A stretch of DNA of 64,000 nt. Source: Eutrophomonas brisbanensis (GTDB taxonomy: Bacteria > Pseudomonadota > Gammaproteobacteria > Burkholderiales > Eutrophovitaceae). Positions 10,298-18,867 of this stretch are shown here, in pieces. The notes beneath the pieces are model-generated. The model was not told where the DNA came from. It saw only the letters and a list, made by a program, of their open reading frames with translations, and searched no databases. The number at the start of each line of letters is the position of its first letter. Positions within the stretch are counted from its first letter, which is position 1. A program made the translations under genes and the position numbers. The stretch lies in contig JAYQIQ010000004.1 in the NCBI GenBank assembly GCA_038141705.1, forward strand, positions 1-64,000. Direction: 5' to 3'.

Positions 10298-11045
10298 ATG
10301 ATCTATCTTCACAAAATTCTTCCAGCCCTCCTATCACCAACGATAATTGGAATAGTACTTTTGGCTATTCTGTTCTTTCAGGGCAGGCATTGGAAATCGC
10401 TCTTGGCGCTTGTTACCGTATCCGTACTTATAACACCTGTGATCAGCAATTTCGCCATTCGATATATTGAAAAAGATTGGAGCCCAACAACACCAGAGCA
10501 AACAGAAAAACCGATGTGATAATCGTTTTAAGCGGCATGCTCAAGTCTGGAAAAAACCACGAGCAACTTGAATGGGAAGATGCAGACCGGTTCCTGGGCG
10601 GAATTGATCTTTTCAAAGAAGGCAAAGGCAATCTCTTAATGTTTACAAGAGGATTGTTACCTTGGTCAAAAAACTCTTTATCCGAAGGCGAGATTTTAAA
10701 AACCAGAGCAATCGAATTTGGGATACCAGAGAAATATATCCTCCTAACGGATTACGCTGAAAACACGGAACAAGAAGCTATATCAGCTCGCCAGACCCTG
10801 CCAGATACTGTTCGACATGTTACATTGGTAACCTCCGCATTTCATATGAACCGTGCGAAGCTAGTCTTCGAAAACTCTGGTCTGAGTAGTAAATCCCTAC
10901 CCCGTCGAAAGCAAAACTTGATCAATTTACTGCTATAGATCTGGTGCCTAGCGCCAAAGCATTACATGACTGGTCCTGGGTTTGCAGAGAAATTATGGGA
11001 AGAATGTACTACCGAAGAAAACTAGCACTTCAGAATATCAAGTAA
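10298..11045 (+). CDS. DUF218 (YdcF/ElyC-like) membrane protein (two frame breaks)
   Basis: Begins with two hydrophobic segments (IIGIVLLAILFF and LLALVTVSVLITPVI), then a DUF218 domain with DVIIVLSGML, SLSEGEILKTRAIEFGIPEKYI and the strongly typical VTSAFHMNRAKLVFENSGL. E. coli ElyC, built alike, affects peptidoglycan precursor metabolism; YdcF has no firm role. Two one-base losses break the frame: the A5 run 10506-10510 and the A3 at 10891-10893. After repair the protein is 249 residues and ends with AKALHDWSWVCREIMGRMYY, the conserved C-terminal helix of ElyC-like proteins. It lies directly before dapC, with no clear functional link. Confidence 0.8.
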
Positions 11046-11101
11046 AATTCGCTCCAACGTCGTTTCCATTCAATATGACTCGGTAACTCTGCAAAAGCTC
11101 A

Positions 11102-12295
11102 ATGTCTAATCATCTACTGCGGGACCTACAACCGTATCCTTTCCAAAGATTTTCCAAAATACTGCAGCCAATTCAGGCGAACAAGAATTACCAGGAGATC
11201 CGACTATCGATTGGAGAGCCTCGCCATGAGACGCCGAGTTTTATCACAGACGCACTAGATAATTCTGTCTCGAAAATTTCTTCTTATCCAACTACGCAAG
11301 GATCAAACGCATTACGAGAAGCATGCGCCGACTGGATAAAAAATAGACATGGTGTCAGTGAAATAGATCCTCAATCAAATATACTGCCGGTCAACGGAAC
11401 CCGCGAGGCATTATTCGCATTCGCGCAAGTCGTACTGACGCACAGCGACGGACCTAGGTTTGTGGCTATGCCGAACCCCTTCTATCAAATTTATGAAGGC
11501 GCTGCCATCCTCGGGGGTGCAAAAGCAAAATTTCTGAACCTAAACCCTGAAAACAACTTTCGGATGAACTGCGCAGACCTGTCTCCAGAGACATGGAAGA
11601 ACGTAGAGCTTTTATACGTTTGTAATCCCGGAAATCCGACCGGTCACGTAATGTCGCAAACCGAGTGGGAGGAGATCTTTACACTTAGCGAAAAATATAA
11701 CTTTGTGGTGGCGGCTGACGAGTGTTACTCAGAAATATATTTTGATGAAGCAAAGCCACCGCTTGGCGCTCTGGCTGCGGCAAAAGCTTGCGGCAGAAAT
11801 CTAGATCGCTTGGTGGTTTTTTCAAGCCTTTCCAAGAGATCCAATGTTCCGGGAATGCGATCTGGGTTCGTCTGTGGAGACAAAGAAATTCTGAAAGACT
11901 TTCTCCTTTATCGGACGTATCACGGATCTGCGATGAATCCTGCGGTTCAAGAAGCCAGCATTGCTGCCTGGGGTGACGAGACCCATGTAATAAAAAATCG
12001 AGAGCTCTACCAGATTAAATTCTCACAGTTTATCGAGACACTCTCACCTTCCATTAATATTGATTGGCCAGATGCTGGGTTTTATGTCTGGATGAAAACA
12101 CCGATAAACGATATTGAATTCGCAAAAGGGCTTTTTCAAAACTATAATGTCATAGTTCTCCCCGGCAGCTTATTGGGTCGTGTTGAAAACGGGATTAACC
12201 CAGGGGAAAACAGAGTTCGAATTGCGCTCGTAGCAGAGCCCAATGAAACCGCGGAGGCAGCGGAGAGAATTAAAGATTACCTACGAACCATTTAA
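11102..12295 (+). CDS. dapC: N-succinyldiaminopimelate aminotransferase
   Basis: PLP aminotransferase (397 residues) that converts N-succinyl-2-amino-6-ketopimelate to N-succinyl-LL-diaminopimelate in the succinylase route to lysine and peptidoglycan precursors. Seen: IGEPRHETP near residue 38, the phosphate-side CNPGNPTG (174-181), ADECYSEIY with the PLP-ring aspartate (206), and the Schiff-base lysine in SSLSKRSNVPG (K245). Calling it DapC instead of a generic class I aminotransferase rests on these signatures plus direct linkage to dapD and dapE, which catalyse the flanking steps. An intact frame distinguishes it from several neighbours. Confidence 0.93.
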   Translation: MSNHLLRDLQPYPFQRFSKILQPIQANKNYQEIRLSIGEPRHETPSFITDALDNSVSKISSYPTTQGSNALREACADWIKNRHGVSEIDPQSNILPVNGTREALFAFAQVVLTHSDGPRFVAMPNPFYQIYEGAAILGGAKAKFLNLNPENNFRMNCADLSPETWKNVELLYVCNPGNPTGHVMSQTEWEEIFTLSEKYNFVVAADECYSEIYFDEAKPPLGALAAAKACGRNLDRLVVFSSLSKRSNVPGMRSGFVCGDKEILKDFLLYRTYHGSAMNPAVQEASIAAWGDETHVIKNRELYQIKFSQFIETLSPSINIDWPDAGFYVWMKTPINDIEFAKGLFQNYNVIVLPGSLLGRVENGINPGENRVRIALVAEPNETAEAAERIKDYLRTI

Positions 12296-12335
12296 TGAAC
12301 TACCTGACTTAATTTTAATTTAACTGAGAAAAGTA

Positions 12336-13156
12336 ATGAGCAACTTACAAGAAATTATTGAAAAAGCATTTGAAGACCGCGCCAACATCAATCCTAAATC
12401 GGCTTCAGCAGAAGTTCGCGATGCTGTGGCGGAAACCATTAATTCCATTGACTCGGGAAACATTCGGGTTAGCGAAAAGATTTCTGGAGAGTGTGTTAAC
12501 CATCAATGGATAAAAAAAGCGGTCCTTCTATCTTTTAGACTCTCAGATAACGAAGTTATACGAGATGGCTATACCAACTATTTTGACAAAGTTGATTCTA
12601 AATTCTCAGGCTACGGTCAGAGCGATTTCGATAAAGGAGGATTTAGAGTGGTGCCTCCAGCTGCAGTTCGCAAGGGCTCCTTCATAGCAAAAAATGTTGT
12701 GCTCATGCCGTCGTATGTGAATATCGGAGCGTATGTTGACGAAGGAACAATGGTGGATACCTGGGCGACCGTTGGATCCTGCGCTCAAATAGGAAAAAAC
12801 GTTCACCTCTCGGGTGGCGTTGGCATCGGAGGTGTTCTTGAGCCACTGCAAGCCAACCCAACGATCATCGAAGATAACTGTTTTATTGGTGCGCGTTCTG
12901 AAATCGTAGAGGGCGTTATCGTAGGAGAGGATCGGTCGTATCGATGGGCGTCTACATCGGTCAAAGTACAAAAATTTATGATCGATCAACCGGTGAAGTC
13001 ACATACGGAAAAATACCGGCTGGTTCGGTGGTGGTTTCTGGTAACTTGCCATCAAAAGATGGAACGTACAGCCTCTACTGCGCGGTCATAGTCAAAAAAG
13101 TTGATGCTCAAACACGATCTAAGACCAGCATTAACGATTTGTTACGCGGGGATTAA
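12336..13156 (+). CDS. dapD: Tetrahydrodipicolinate N-succinyltransferase (frame break)
   Basis: Transfers succinyl from succinyl-CoA to tetrahydrodipicolinate, the step before DapC. It has the N-terminal helical domain, then the left-handed beta-helix with RVVPPAAVRKGSFIAKNVVL, YVDEGTMVDTWATVGSCAQI and IEDNCFIGARSEIVEGVIV. The frame shifts at GAGAGG 12925-12930: one missing G turns the expected VGEGSVVSMGVYIGQSTKI into a different frame. The repaired product is 273 residues, the standard size, ending with the usual VKKVDAQTRSKTSINDLLR. As an essential gene in the diaminopimelate pathway it is very unlikely to be truly broken. Confidence 0.95.
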
Positions 13157-13188
13157 ACCTAATCCAAAGAAACTCCAGCATATATCAA

Positions 13189-14319
13189 ATGAGTCGCGAA
13201 ACAATCGAGTTAACACAAGACCTCATTCGTAAGGAATCGGTCACACCGGAGGACGGCGGCTGCCAGCAGCTGATTGCGTCTCGCTTGGAAGCTATCGGAT
13301 TTCACTGCGAGGCAATGGGAGCTTCGGACGTAAAAAATGCTTGGATTCGAAGAGGGAAAACCGCTCCAGTATTTTGTTTTGCAGGACATACCGATGTTGT
13401 GCCACCAGGACCATTGGACGCTTGGAAGTCCAACCCTTTTGAACCGACTGTTCGAGACGGTCGATTGTATGGGCGTGGGGCAGCCGACATGAAATCATCT
13501 CTAGCTGCCTTTGTCACCGCTACTGAACGATTTGTTCTAAAACATCCGCAGCATAAGGGCTCTATTTGCTTTCTTCTCACGTCGGACGAAGAAGGACCCG
13601 CCACGCATGGAACTACTCATGTTGTTGAAAGCCTCAGACAGCGCAAAGAGCGGATAGATTTCTGCGTGGTTGGTGAACCCACCTCTGTATCGAGTCTTGG
13701 GGATACGATCAAAAATGGCAGAAGAGGATCGTTATCAGGAAAACTAAAAATAAATGGAACGCAGGGCCATGTTGCTTATCCGCACTTAGCGAAGAACCCA
13801 GTTCACGAATTTGGACCAGCGCTAAGTGAACTCAGTCAAACCGAATGGGATCATGGTAACGACCACTTCCCTGCTACCACCTGGCAAGTTTCCAATATTC
13901 ATGCAGGCACGGGCGCGACCAATGTAATTCCAGGTCAGCTTGTCGTCGATTTTAATTTTCGGTTTTGTACTGAGAATACGGAAGAATCGCTAAAAAAGAG
14001 ATTAATAGGAATTCTTGAATCATATAATTTAGATTTCGAAATCGAATGGAATCTTTCGGGAAACCCTTTTTTAACAAAAAAAGGGAAATTGGTAAGTGCG
14101 GTAACAGATGCAATTAAAGCAAATACTGGAACACAAACGACGCTCTCGACGACTGGCGGAACCTCGGACGCTCGATTTATCGCAGAAATATGTGAAGAGA
14201 TCGTAGAGCTTGGCCCAATCAACGAGTCGATTCATCAGTTGAATGAGAACATACTTGAATCAGATATAGAATCGCTCTCCGAAATATATGAGTCGATTCT
14301 AGAAAATTTGCTTGCATGA
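13189..14319 (+). CDS. dapE: Succinyl-diaminopimelate desuccinylase
   Basis: M20-family zinc hydrolase (376 residues) releasing LL-diaminopimelate from its N-succinyl form. The metal ligands are visible in order: CFAGHTDVVPPG, YGRGAADMKSSLAAF, and the catalytic glutamate pair in LTSDEEGPATHGT. The dimerisation domain begins with RRGSLSGKLKINGTQGHVAYP. The late GGTSDARFI holds a further ligand region, followed by ELGPINESIHQLNE. Third gene of the dapCDE series. Its stop overlaps the prmB start by four bases (ATGA), so prmB is almost certainly translated from the same message. Confidence 0.96.
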   Translation: MSRETIELTQDLIRKESVTPEDGGCQQLIASRLEAIGFHCEAMGASDVKNAWIRRGKTAPVFCFAGHTDVVPPGPLDAWKSNPFEPTVRDGRLYGRGAADMKSSLAAFVTATERFVLKHPQHKGSICFLLTSDEEGPATHGTTHVVESLRQRKERIDFCVVGEPTSVSSLGDTIKNGRRGSLSGKLKINGTQGHVAYPHLAKNPVHEFGPALSELSQTEWDHGNDHFPATTWQVSNIHAGTGATNVIPGQLVVDFNFRFCTENTEESLKKRLIGILESYNLDFEIEWNLSGNPFLTKKGKLVSAVTDAIKANTGTQTTLSTTGGTSDARFIAEICEEIVELGPINESIHQLNENILESDIESLSEIYESILENLLA

Positions 14320-15212
14320 CACCTGAGGGTACTGTTTTTAAGACGATACGAGATGTTTTGCGGCATGCCGTCAGTGAATTTGAAAGATCAGACGTATCGT
14401 TGGGTCAGGGAACGCAGTCAGCTTTCGATGAAGCCGCCTTCCTCGTCTTAAGAACCCTGAATCTTCCGCCAGACTTATTAGAGCCCTTTTTAGACGCAAA
14501 TCTCACGAACGATGAGATTGAACTTGTTTTGAGGAACATCGCGCTACGATCTCGAGACAAAATTCCAGCGCCGTACATCCTCAATGAAGCGTGGCTTCGC
14601 GATTATAAATTCTATGTAGATGAGCGAGCCTTAATTCCACGATCCCATATCGCCGATATACTTCTGGATCAAATCGATACTTGGATCCCCGACCCCGAAA
14701 ATATAAATTGCGCGTTAGATCTCTGCACTGGGTCTGGCTGTCTAGCAATTCTACTTGCCGAGGTCTTTGGCGCAGCTTCTGTAGATGCTATCGATATTTC
14801 TGAGGACGCGCTAGCTGTAGCTCAAAAGAATATTACAAACTACAACCTCCAGGATCGCATCAAATTGATTGAAGGAGATCTATTAACTGGCACTCAAAAA
14901 CAATACGACCTCATCATATCGAATCCACCCTACGTTGATGCCACCGCGATGAAAGGCTTGCCCGAAGAGTTTCAAAAGGAACCCGCGTTAGCCCTCGCAG
15001 GAGGCGTCCAAGGGATCGATTTAGTTCGTCAGATTATTGAGAAAGCTCCGACGAATCTTACAAACGATGGATTACTTATTGTCGAGGTTGGACGTGATCG
15101 GGTCGCCCTCGAGGAAGCCTTTCCGAACATTCCGTTCACTTGGGTCACGACTCAAGCTAGCGAAGATTCTGTTTTTCTTCTTACCCGCGAAGATCTTCTG
15201 GCTCGCGAGTGA
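14316..15212 (+). CDS. prmB: 50S ribosomal protein L3 glutamine methyltransferase
   Basis: N5-glutamine methyltransferase of the HemK family acting on ribosomal protein L3. Residues 1-110 form the helical recognition domain, with YILNEAWLRDYKFYVDERAL just before the catalytic core. Motif I is LDLCTGSGCLAILLA, and the glutamine-binding NPPY tetrapeptide is at 203-206. The presence of FYVDERALIPRSHI instead of the PrmC wording favours PrmB. Length 298 is normal. It overlaps dapE at its start and the opposing rluB frame at its end by 61 bases, a convergent overlap in which both C-termini look natural. Confidence 0.9.
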   Translation: MTPEGTVFKTIRDVLRHAVSEFERSDVSLGQGTQSAFDEAAFLVLRTLNLPPDLLEPFLDANLTNDEIELVLRNIALRSRDKIPAPYILNEAWLRDYKFYVDERALIPRSHIADILLDQIDTWIPDPENINCALDLCTGSGCLAILLAEVFGAASVDAIDISEDALAVAQKNITNYNLQDRIKLIEGDLLTGTQKQYDLIISNPPYVDATAMKGLPEEFQKEPALALAGGVQGIDLVRQIIEKAPTNLTNDGLLIVEVGRDRVALEEAFPNIPFTWVTTQASEDSVFLLTREDLLARE

Positions 15213-16108
15213 ATATTTTCATTTGACTCTCCGATTGATAGCCCTACCCAATCTAATAGAACGTTGATTTCCGAGCCGGGTAGCTCCATATGCATACCTC
15301 TCTTTAATTGCGATGGCAAATTAACGCGTCCAAATCTGGTTCGCATTAAACGAGACACTTGAAGACCGAGGGACTCAAACATTCTTCTAACAAAGCGATT
15401 GCGACCCTCCTTGACTACCACTCTAAACCAACGATTCCGACCCTCGCCACCGATTGATTCAATGAGCTCGAATTTACCGTTTCCATCTGCTAGCGTTACT
15501 CCAGTAGTAAGCAACTTCATCTGACCATCGGAGACATCACCAAAAATACGAACGCTATATTCGCGTTCAACATCAAAACTAGGATGCATTAATCGGTTGG
15601 CCAACTCGCCGGATGTCGTAAAAATAAGCAATCCGCCAGTATTAAAATCCAATCGACCGACCGACAACCACTTCGCATTTCTGATACGCGGCAACTTCTC
15701 AAATACCGTCGCTCGCTCTTTTGGATCGTTGTGCGAGACGATTTCTCCTTCTAGTTTATGGTAGAGAATGACACGCGGTATTTTTACATCCGACACGAAC
15801 GTAATTTTTTTTCTTCCCACCTCGATAACATCATTAGTTCGTATCCTTTGCCCAATGGTTGCAACCTCGCCATTTACACGAACCCCACCCTCTGCGATCA
15901 ACTCCTCCATTCGACGCCTAGACCCAAGCCCAAGTTGCGCCATGACTTTTTGAAGTTTGTGAGACTCCCCGCTGGCAATTTCGCGCTGACCGCCAACATC
16001 TTCTAGGTCACTCGCTTGCTGCACATCACGAACGCGGGAGGTCTCTCGCTTTACTGGTTTCGCCTTTGGCCGAAATGGTCCTCGGCGTTTTACGCTATCT
16101 TTAGGCAT
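15152..16108 (-). CDS. rluB: 23S rRNA pseudouridine(2605) synthase
   Basis: RsuA/RluB/E/F-family pseudouridine synthase. An N-terminal basic tail precedes an S4 RNA-binding domain (KLQKVMAQLGLGSRRRMEEL, residues 51-70), then the catalytic domain with GRLDFNTGGLLIF, aspartate 154 being the catalytic residue, and the late EGRNRFVRRMFESLGL. RluB modifies U2605 in helix 93 of 23S rRNA; assignment over RsuA or RluE/F rests on the RNA-binding domain order and late motif. It ends in a basic tail that overlaps prmB. It starts just after recR on the same strand. Confidence 0.88.
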   Translation of the reverse strand: MPKDSVKRRGPFRPKAKPVKRETSRVRDVQQASDLEDVGGQREIASGESHKLQKVMAQLGLGSRRRMEELIAEGGVRVNGEVATIGQRIRTNDVIEVGRKKITFVSDVKIPRVILYHKLEGEIVSHNDPKERATVFEKLPRIRNAKWLSVGRLDFNTGGLLIFTTSGELANRLMHPSFDVEREYSVRIFGDVSDGQMKLLTTGVTLADGNGKFELIESIGGEGRNRWFRVVVKEGRNRFVRRMFESLGLQVSRLMRTRFGRVNLPSQLKRGMHMELPGSEINVLLDWVGLSIGESNENIHSRARRSSRVRRKTESSLA

Positions 16109-16109
16109 C

Positions 16110-16712
16110 TCACAAAGATTTTCGATCTAAAAAGCTTTGAGCCAGCGTACCGCTATCGACATGCTCGATTTCCCCACCGACCGGCACACCTCTGGATAAC
16201 CGAGAAACCTTCACCCCCAGTTTTTGCAGCTTCTCAGACACATAGTGTGCAGTCGCCTCCCCTTCAGTCGTAAAGTTTGTTGCGACCACAACTTCTTTTA
16301 CCTCTCCGCCTGATGCGCGTTTAACCAGTTTATCGAGACCAATCTCTTTTGGGCCGATACCATCTAAAGGGGATAATCTTCCTAACAATACAAAATATTT
16401 CCCACGATACATTTGCGTTTGCTCAATGGAATGTACATCCGAGGGCATTTCAACTACACACAGTAGCGATGAATCTCTGCTAACCGATGCACACAAGTCG
16501 CAGATCTGCGCTTCAGAAAAATTATTACACTGCTCACAGTGACGTATGGTCTCAAGCGCCGTTTCTATTGAAGTACAAATTTCTTTCGCCGCTGCCTTAT
16601 CGTACTGAAGCAAATAGAAGGCCATCCGTTGCGCCGCTTTCGGACCGACACCGGGTAATTTTTTCAGCGCATCAACGACGGCATTAAGATGCTTGGACGC
16701 CTGTAGCGGCAT
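16110..16712 (-). CDS. recR: Recombination mediator RecR
   Basis: RecR (200 residues) forms a DNA-clamping ring with RecO/RecF to load RecA at gaps. Seen: helix-hairpin-helix LKKLPGVGPKAAQRMAFYLL at residues 16-35, a zinc finger with CEQCNNFSEAQICDLC, and a Toprim domain with LCVVEMPSDVHSIEQT and VVVATNFTTEGEATAHY. The C-terminus SRLSRGVPVGGEIEHVD is typical. It follows ybaB by nine bases in the conserved dnaX-ybaB-recR order, and rluB continues after it with one base between. Confidence 0.97.
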   Translation of the reverse strand: MPLQASKHLNAVVDALKKLPGVGPKAAQRMAFYLLQYDKAAAKEICTSIETALETIRHCEQCNNFSEAQICDLCASVSRDSSLLCVVEMPSDVHSIEQTQMYRGKYFVLLGRLSPLDGIGPKEIGLDKLVKRASGGEVKEVVVATNFTTEGEATAHYVSEKLQKLGVKVSRLSRGVPVGGEIEHVDSGTLAQSFLDRKSL

Positions 16713-16721
16713 AATAAAAAT

Positions 16722-17048
16722 CTAAAATGGCAATTTCATGCCAGGCGGCATTGGGAATCCACCACCCAAACCCGACATCATTTTTTGATTGAGGTCCTCC
16801 ACTTTGCGAGCCGCGTCGTTCATTGCCGCGGCGACCAAGTCCTCTAGCATCTCCTTATCATCATCGAGAAGACTCGGATCAATAGATACGCGTTTCACAT
16901 CATGCCGACCAGTCATTACCACCTTTACCAAACCAGCGCCCGCTTCTCCCTCAACTTCGGTTTTTGCAATGTCTTCTTGCGCCTTTTTTAATTTTTCCTG
17001 AACTTCCTGCGCTTGCTTCATTAAGCCAGCTAACTGCCCCTTAAACAT
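16722..17048 (-). CDS. ybaB: YbaB/EbfC nucleoid-associated protein
   Basis: A 108-residue DNA-binding protein that forms a tweezer-like dimer and associates with the nucleoid. Residues 8-27 (AGLMKQAQEVQEKLKKAQED) form the first helix, then VEGEAGAGLVKVVMTGRHDVKRVSID, typical of the family, and an end rich in glycine, proline and methionine (GGGFPMPPGMKLPF). Its position between dnaX and recR is one of the most conserved in bacteria. A well-spaced GAGGAATTGA precedes the ATG. Confidence 0.95.
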   Translation of the reverse strand: MFKGQLAGLMKQAQEVQEKLKKAQEDIAKTEVEGEAGAGLVKVVMTGRHDVKRVSIDPSLLDDDKEMLEDLVAAAMNDAARKVEDLNQKMMSGLGGGFPMPPGMKLPF

Positions 17049-17102
17049 TCAATTCCTCCAAGTTTTTTATTTCGATTAATTGAGATCGAAATCGTCCAAG
17101 CA

Positions 17103-18676
17103 TTAATTCTTGCGTCTAATTGATTCCTTAACAAGCTTACCACCCATTTCAGCCTGCAAGCTTTGCACAAACGGATCTTGCTCGATATCTTTAGTCGCAC
17201 TCGCCAATTCTTTACGCTCATCATCTTCCGCCTTCATGAGTGGGGTTTGCGATGCTCCCGTAACTGCAATATCAAGTCTTATTTTTTCTCCTAATTTTGT
17301 ACGAACCGCCGTCAACAACTTATCCTTATAGCGATCATCGAGTAAATGCTTATTTTCATCTGCGATTTTCAAAAACAATGTTCCATTTTCTATATTTTTG
17401 AATTCACAGTTCTCAGCGAGCATTTTTCCCATACCGGTAATTGAGCTGGAAACAAAGCTTTCCCAATCCAAGCCGTTAACAACGTCCTGAGACTCGACAG
17501 TCTGATTCTCAGCTGGCGTTTTCGCCCTCACAACACTGCCATCGTTAATTTTCGCCACACGCTTTTTCGCGGGTGTTTTTTTTATTACCTGATCAGATTC
17601 GCTTGCCGGCAAAAACGCGAACATTCTTAGAATCACCATCGTAAACCCAGCTTTTTCATTGGGCGCATAAACTATGTCCCGCTTACCCAATGTGGCAATC
17701 TGATACAGCAACTGGAGATGCTCTTGATCAATATTAGAAGATGCCTTCTCCGAGATAGATGCATCAGCACCAGAGTCTAGTGATTCAACATACCCAGCGA
17801 GTGCAAGTTTTTGCATAGAAAGTGCCACATCATCGAGGATTGTCACAAACGAAGCACCTAGACTCTCGACTTGCTCAATTAACTCAAGGACACGATCAAT
17901 GTTCTTTGTGAGGATCGAGTCTAGCAATTCACTCAAAACGGTCTCATCCACCAAGCCGAGCATCTCTCTAATTTTCGATGCCTTGACTCCATCGATATCT
18001 TGCGCGATTGCCTGATCGAGAAGCGACAGTCCGTCTCGTAGACTCCCCTCGCTTGTTGACTTAATATTTGGATCGCTTGATCCTCGAAAGTAATACTTTC
18101 TGCAGCAAGGATATTCGTTAACTGCGAACCAATTAAAGTCGCAGGAATAGGCTTTAAGTTAAATTGTAAACAGCGTGACAACACAGTAACCGGCACTTTC
18201 TGTGGGTCGGTTGTCGCAAGAATGAATTTGACGTGCTCTGGAGGCTCCTCCAACGTCTTAAGCATTGCGTTAAACGCAGACTTAGAGAGCATGTGTACTT
18301 CGTCGATGATAAAAATCTTATATGACCCAACTGATGGAGCATACGCGGCCGTTTCCAGAAGCTCACGCATGTTATCGACTTGCGTATTCGACGCTGCATC
18401 TAGTTCGATTACGTCAACATATCTACCCCGATCGATTGATTCACAGGAGTCACAAGTTCCACATGGTTCATTATCGACACGCGCCTGACAATTGAGGGCT
18501 TTCGCAATAATCCTCGCGAGCGTCGTTTTACCGACCCCTCGCGTTCCAGTGAACATCCATGCATGATGGACTCGACCTTGCGTGAGCGCATTGGACAAAG
18601 CACGTACAACGTGATCCTGCCCTACTAACTCACTAAATTTTTTGGGTCTCCACTTTCTGGCTAGCGCGATTGACAT
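17103..18676 (-). CDS. dnaX: DNA polymerase III gamma/tau subunit (frame break)
   Basis: Clamp-loader ATPase; tau also organises the replisome. Seen: RPKKFSELVGQDHVVRALSNAL, Walker A GTRGVGKTTLARI, zinc-binding CGTCDSCE, Walker B/DExx IFIIDEVHML, and SRC motif VLSRCLQF. The frame breaks at the C4 run 18045-18048 (plus strand); one added base yields RGSLRDGLSLLDQAIAQDI and a 524-residue tau. The tau-specific C-terminus ends with VKESIRRKN. Inside it an A8 run (17576-17583) could act as a slippery site producing a short gamma form (see separate entry). It heads the dnaX-ybaB-recR series next to the 4.5S RNA. Confidence 0.95.
17545..17585 (-). other. Candidate ribosomal slippage site in dnaX
   Basis: On the minus strand codons ATA AAA AAA ACA contain eight consecutive A's (17583 down to 17576). 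A -1 slip at A-AAA-AAA would append twelve or fewer foreign residues (NTREKACGEN) and stop at TAA (17547-17545), giving a product of about 374 residues that lacks the tau C-terminus. This parallels the known gamma-producing slippage of other bacterial dnaX genes. A small stem CGC-GAAAAA-GCG follows. Because the frames on both sides agree without adjustment, the run length is probably correct. Function is inference. Confidence 0.45.
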
Positions 18677-18718
18677 GACGTATGGACTTCAACCTTCTAG
18701 ATAAATCAAACTAAATTG

Positions 18719-18817
18719 GGCGGCGAGCCTTTTCCCCGGCACTTGCAAAAAATAGCTTTGGCTGCTTCCTTCCGGACCTGACCAGGTTCACCACCATGCA
18801 ATGCGGGGAGGCCCGCC
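18719..18817 (-). ncRNA. ffs: 4.5S RNA of the signal recognition particle
   Basis: Small bacterial SRP RNA that pairs with Ffh to target membrane proteins. The minus strand contains the universally conserved apical region CAGGTCCGGAAGGAAGCAGCC, of which GGTCCGGAAGGAAGCAGC is diagnostic, embedded in a long imperfect hairpin whose ends GGCGGGC and GCTCGCCGCC pair. About 99 bases, the usual short form. The position beside dnaX is common in gammaproteobacteria. The exact ends are estimated from the pairing. Confidence 0.95.
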
Positions 18818-18849
18818 ATAACTTTTACTATATTACTTTGATAATACTC

Positions 18850-18864
18850 AGAGAGTAGCTCTCT
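18850..18864. other. Small perfect hairpin downstream of the fumarase gene
   Basis: AGAGAG-TAG-CTCTCT forms a perfect six-base stem with a three-base loop between the fumarase stop and the 4.5S RNA. It lacks a following T-run in either direction, so it is a weak terminator candidate or a processing or stabilising hairpin. Confidence 0.35.
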
Positions 18865-18867
18865 ATG

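Noticed and set aside
18719..18817. Coding possibility at the 4.5S RNA
   Set aside because: The conserved SRP core and pairing ends explain the region fully.
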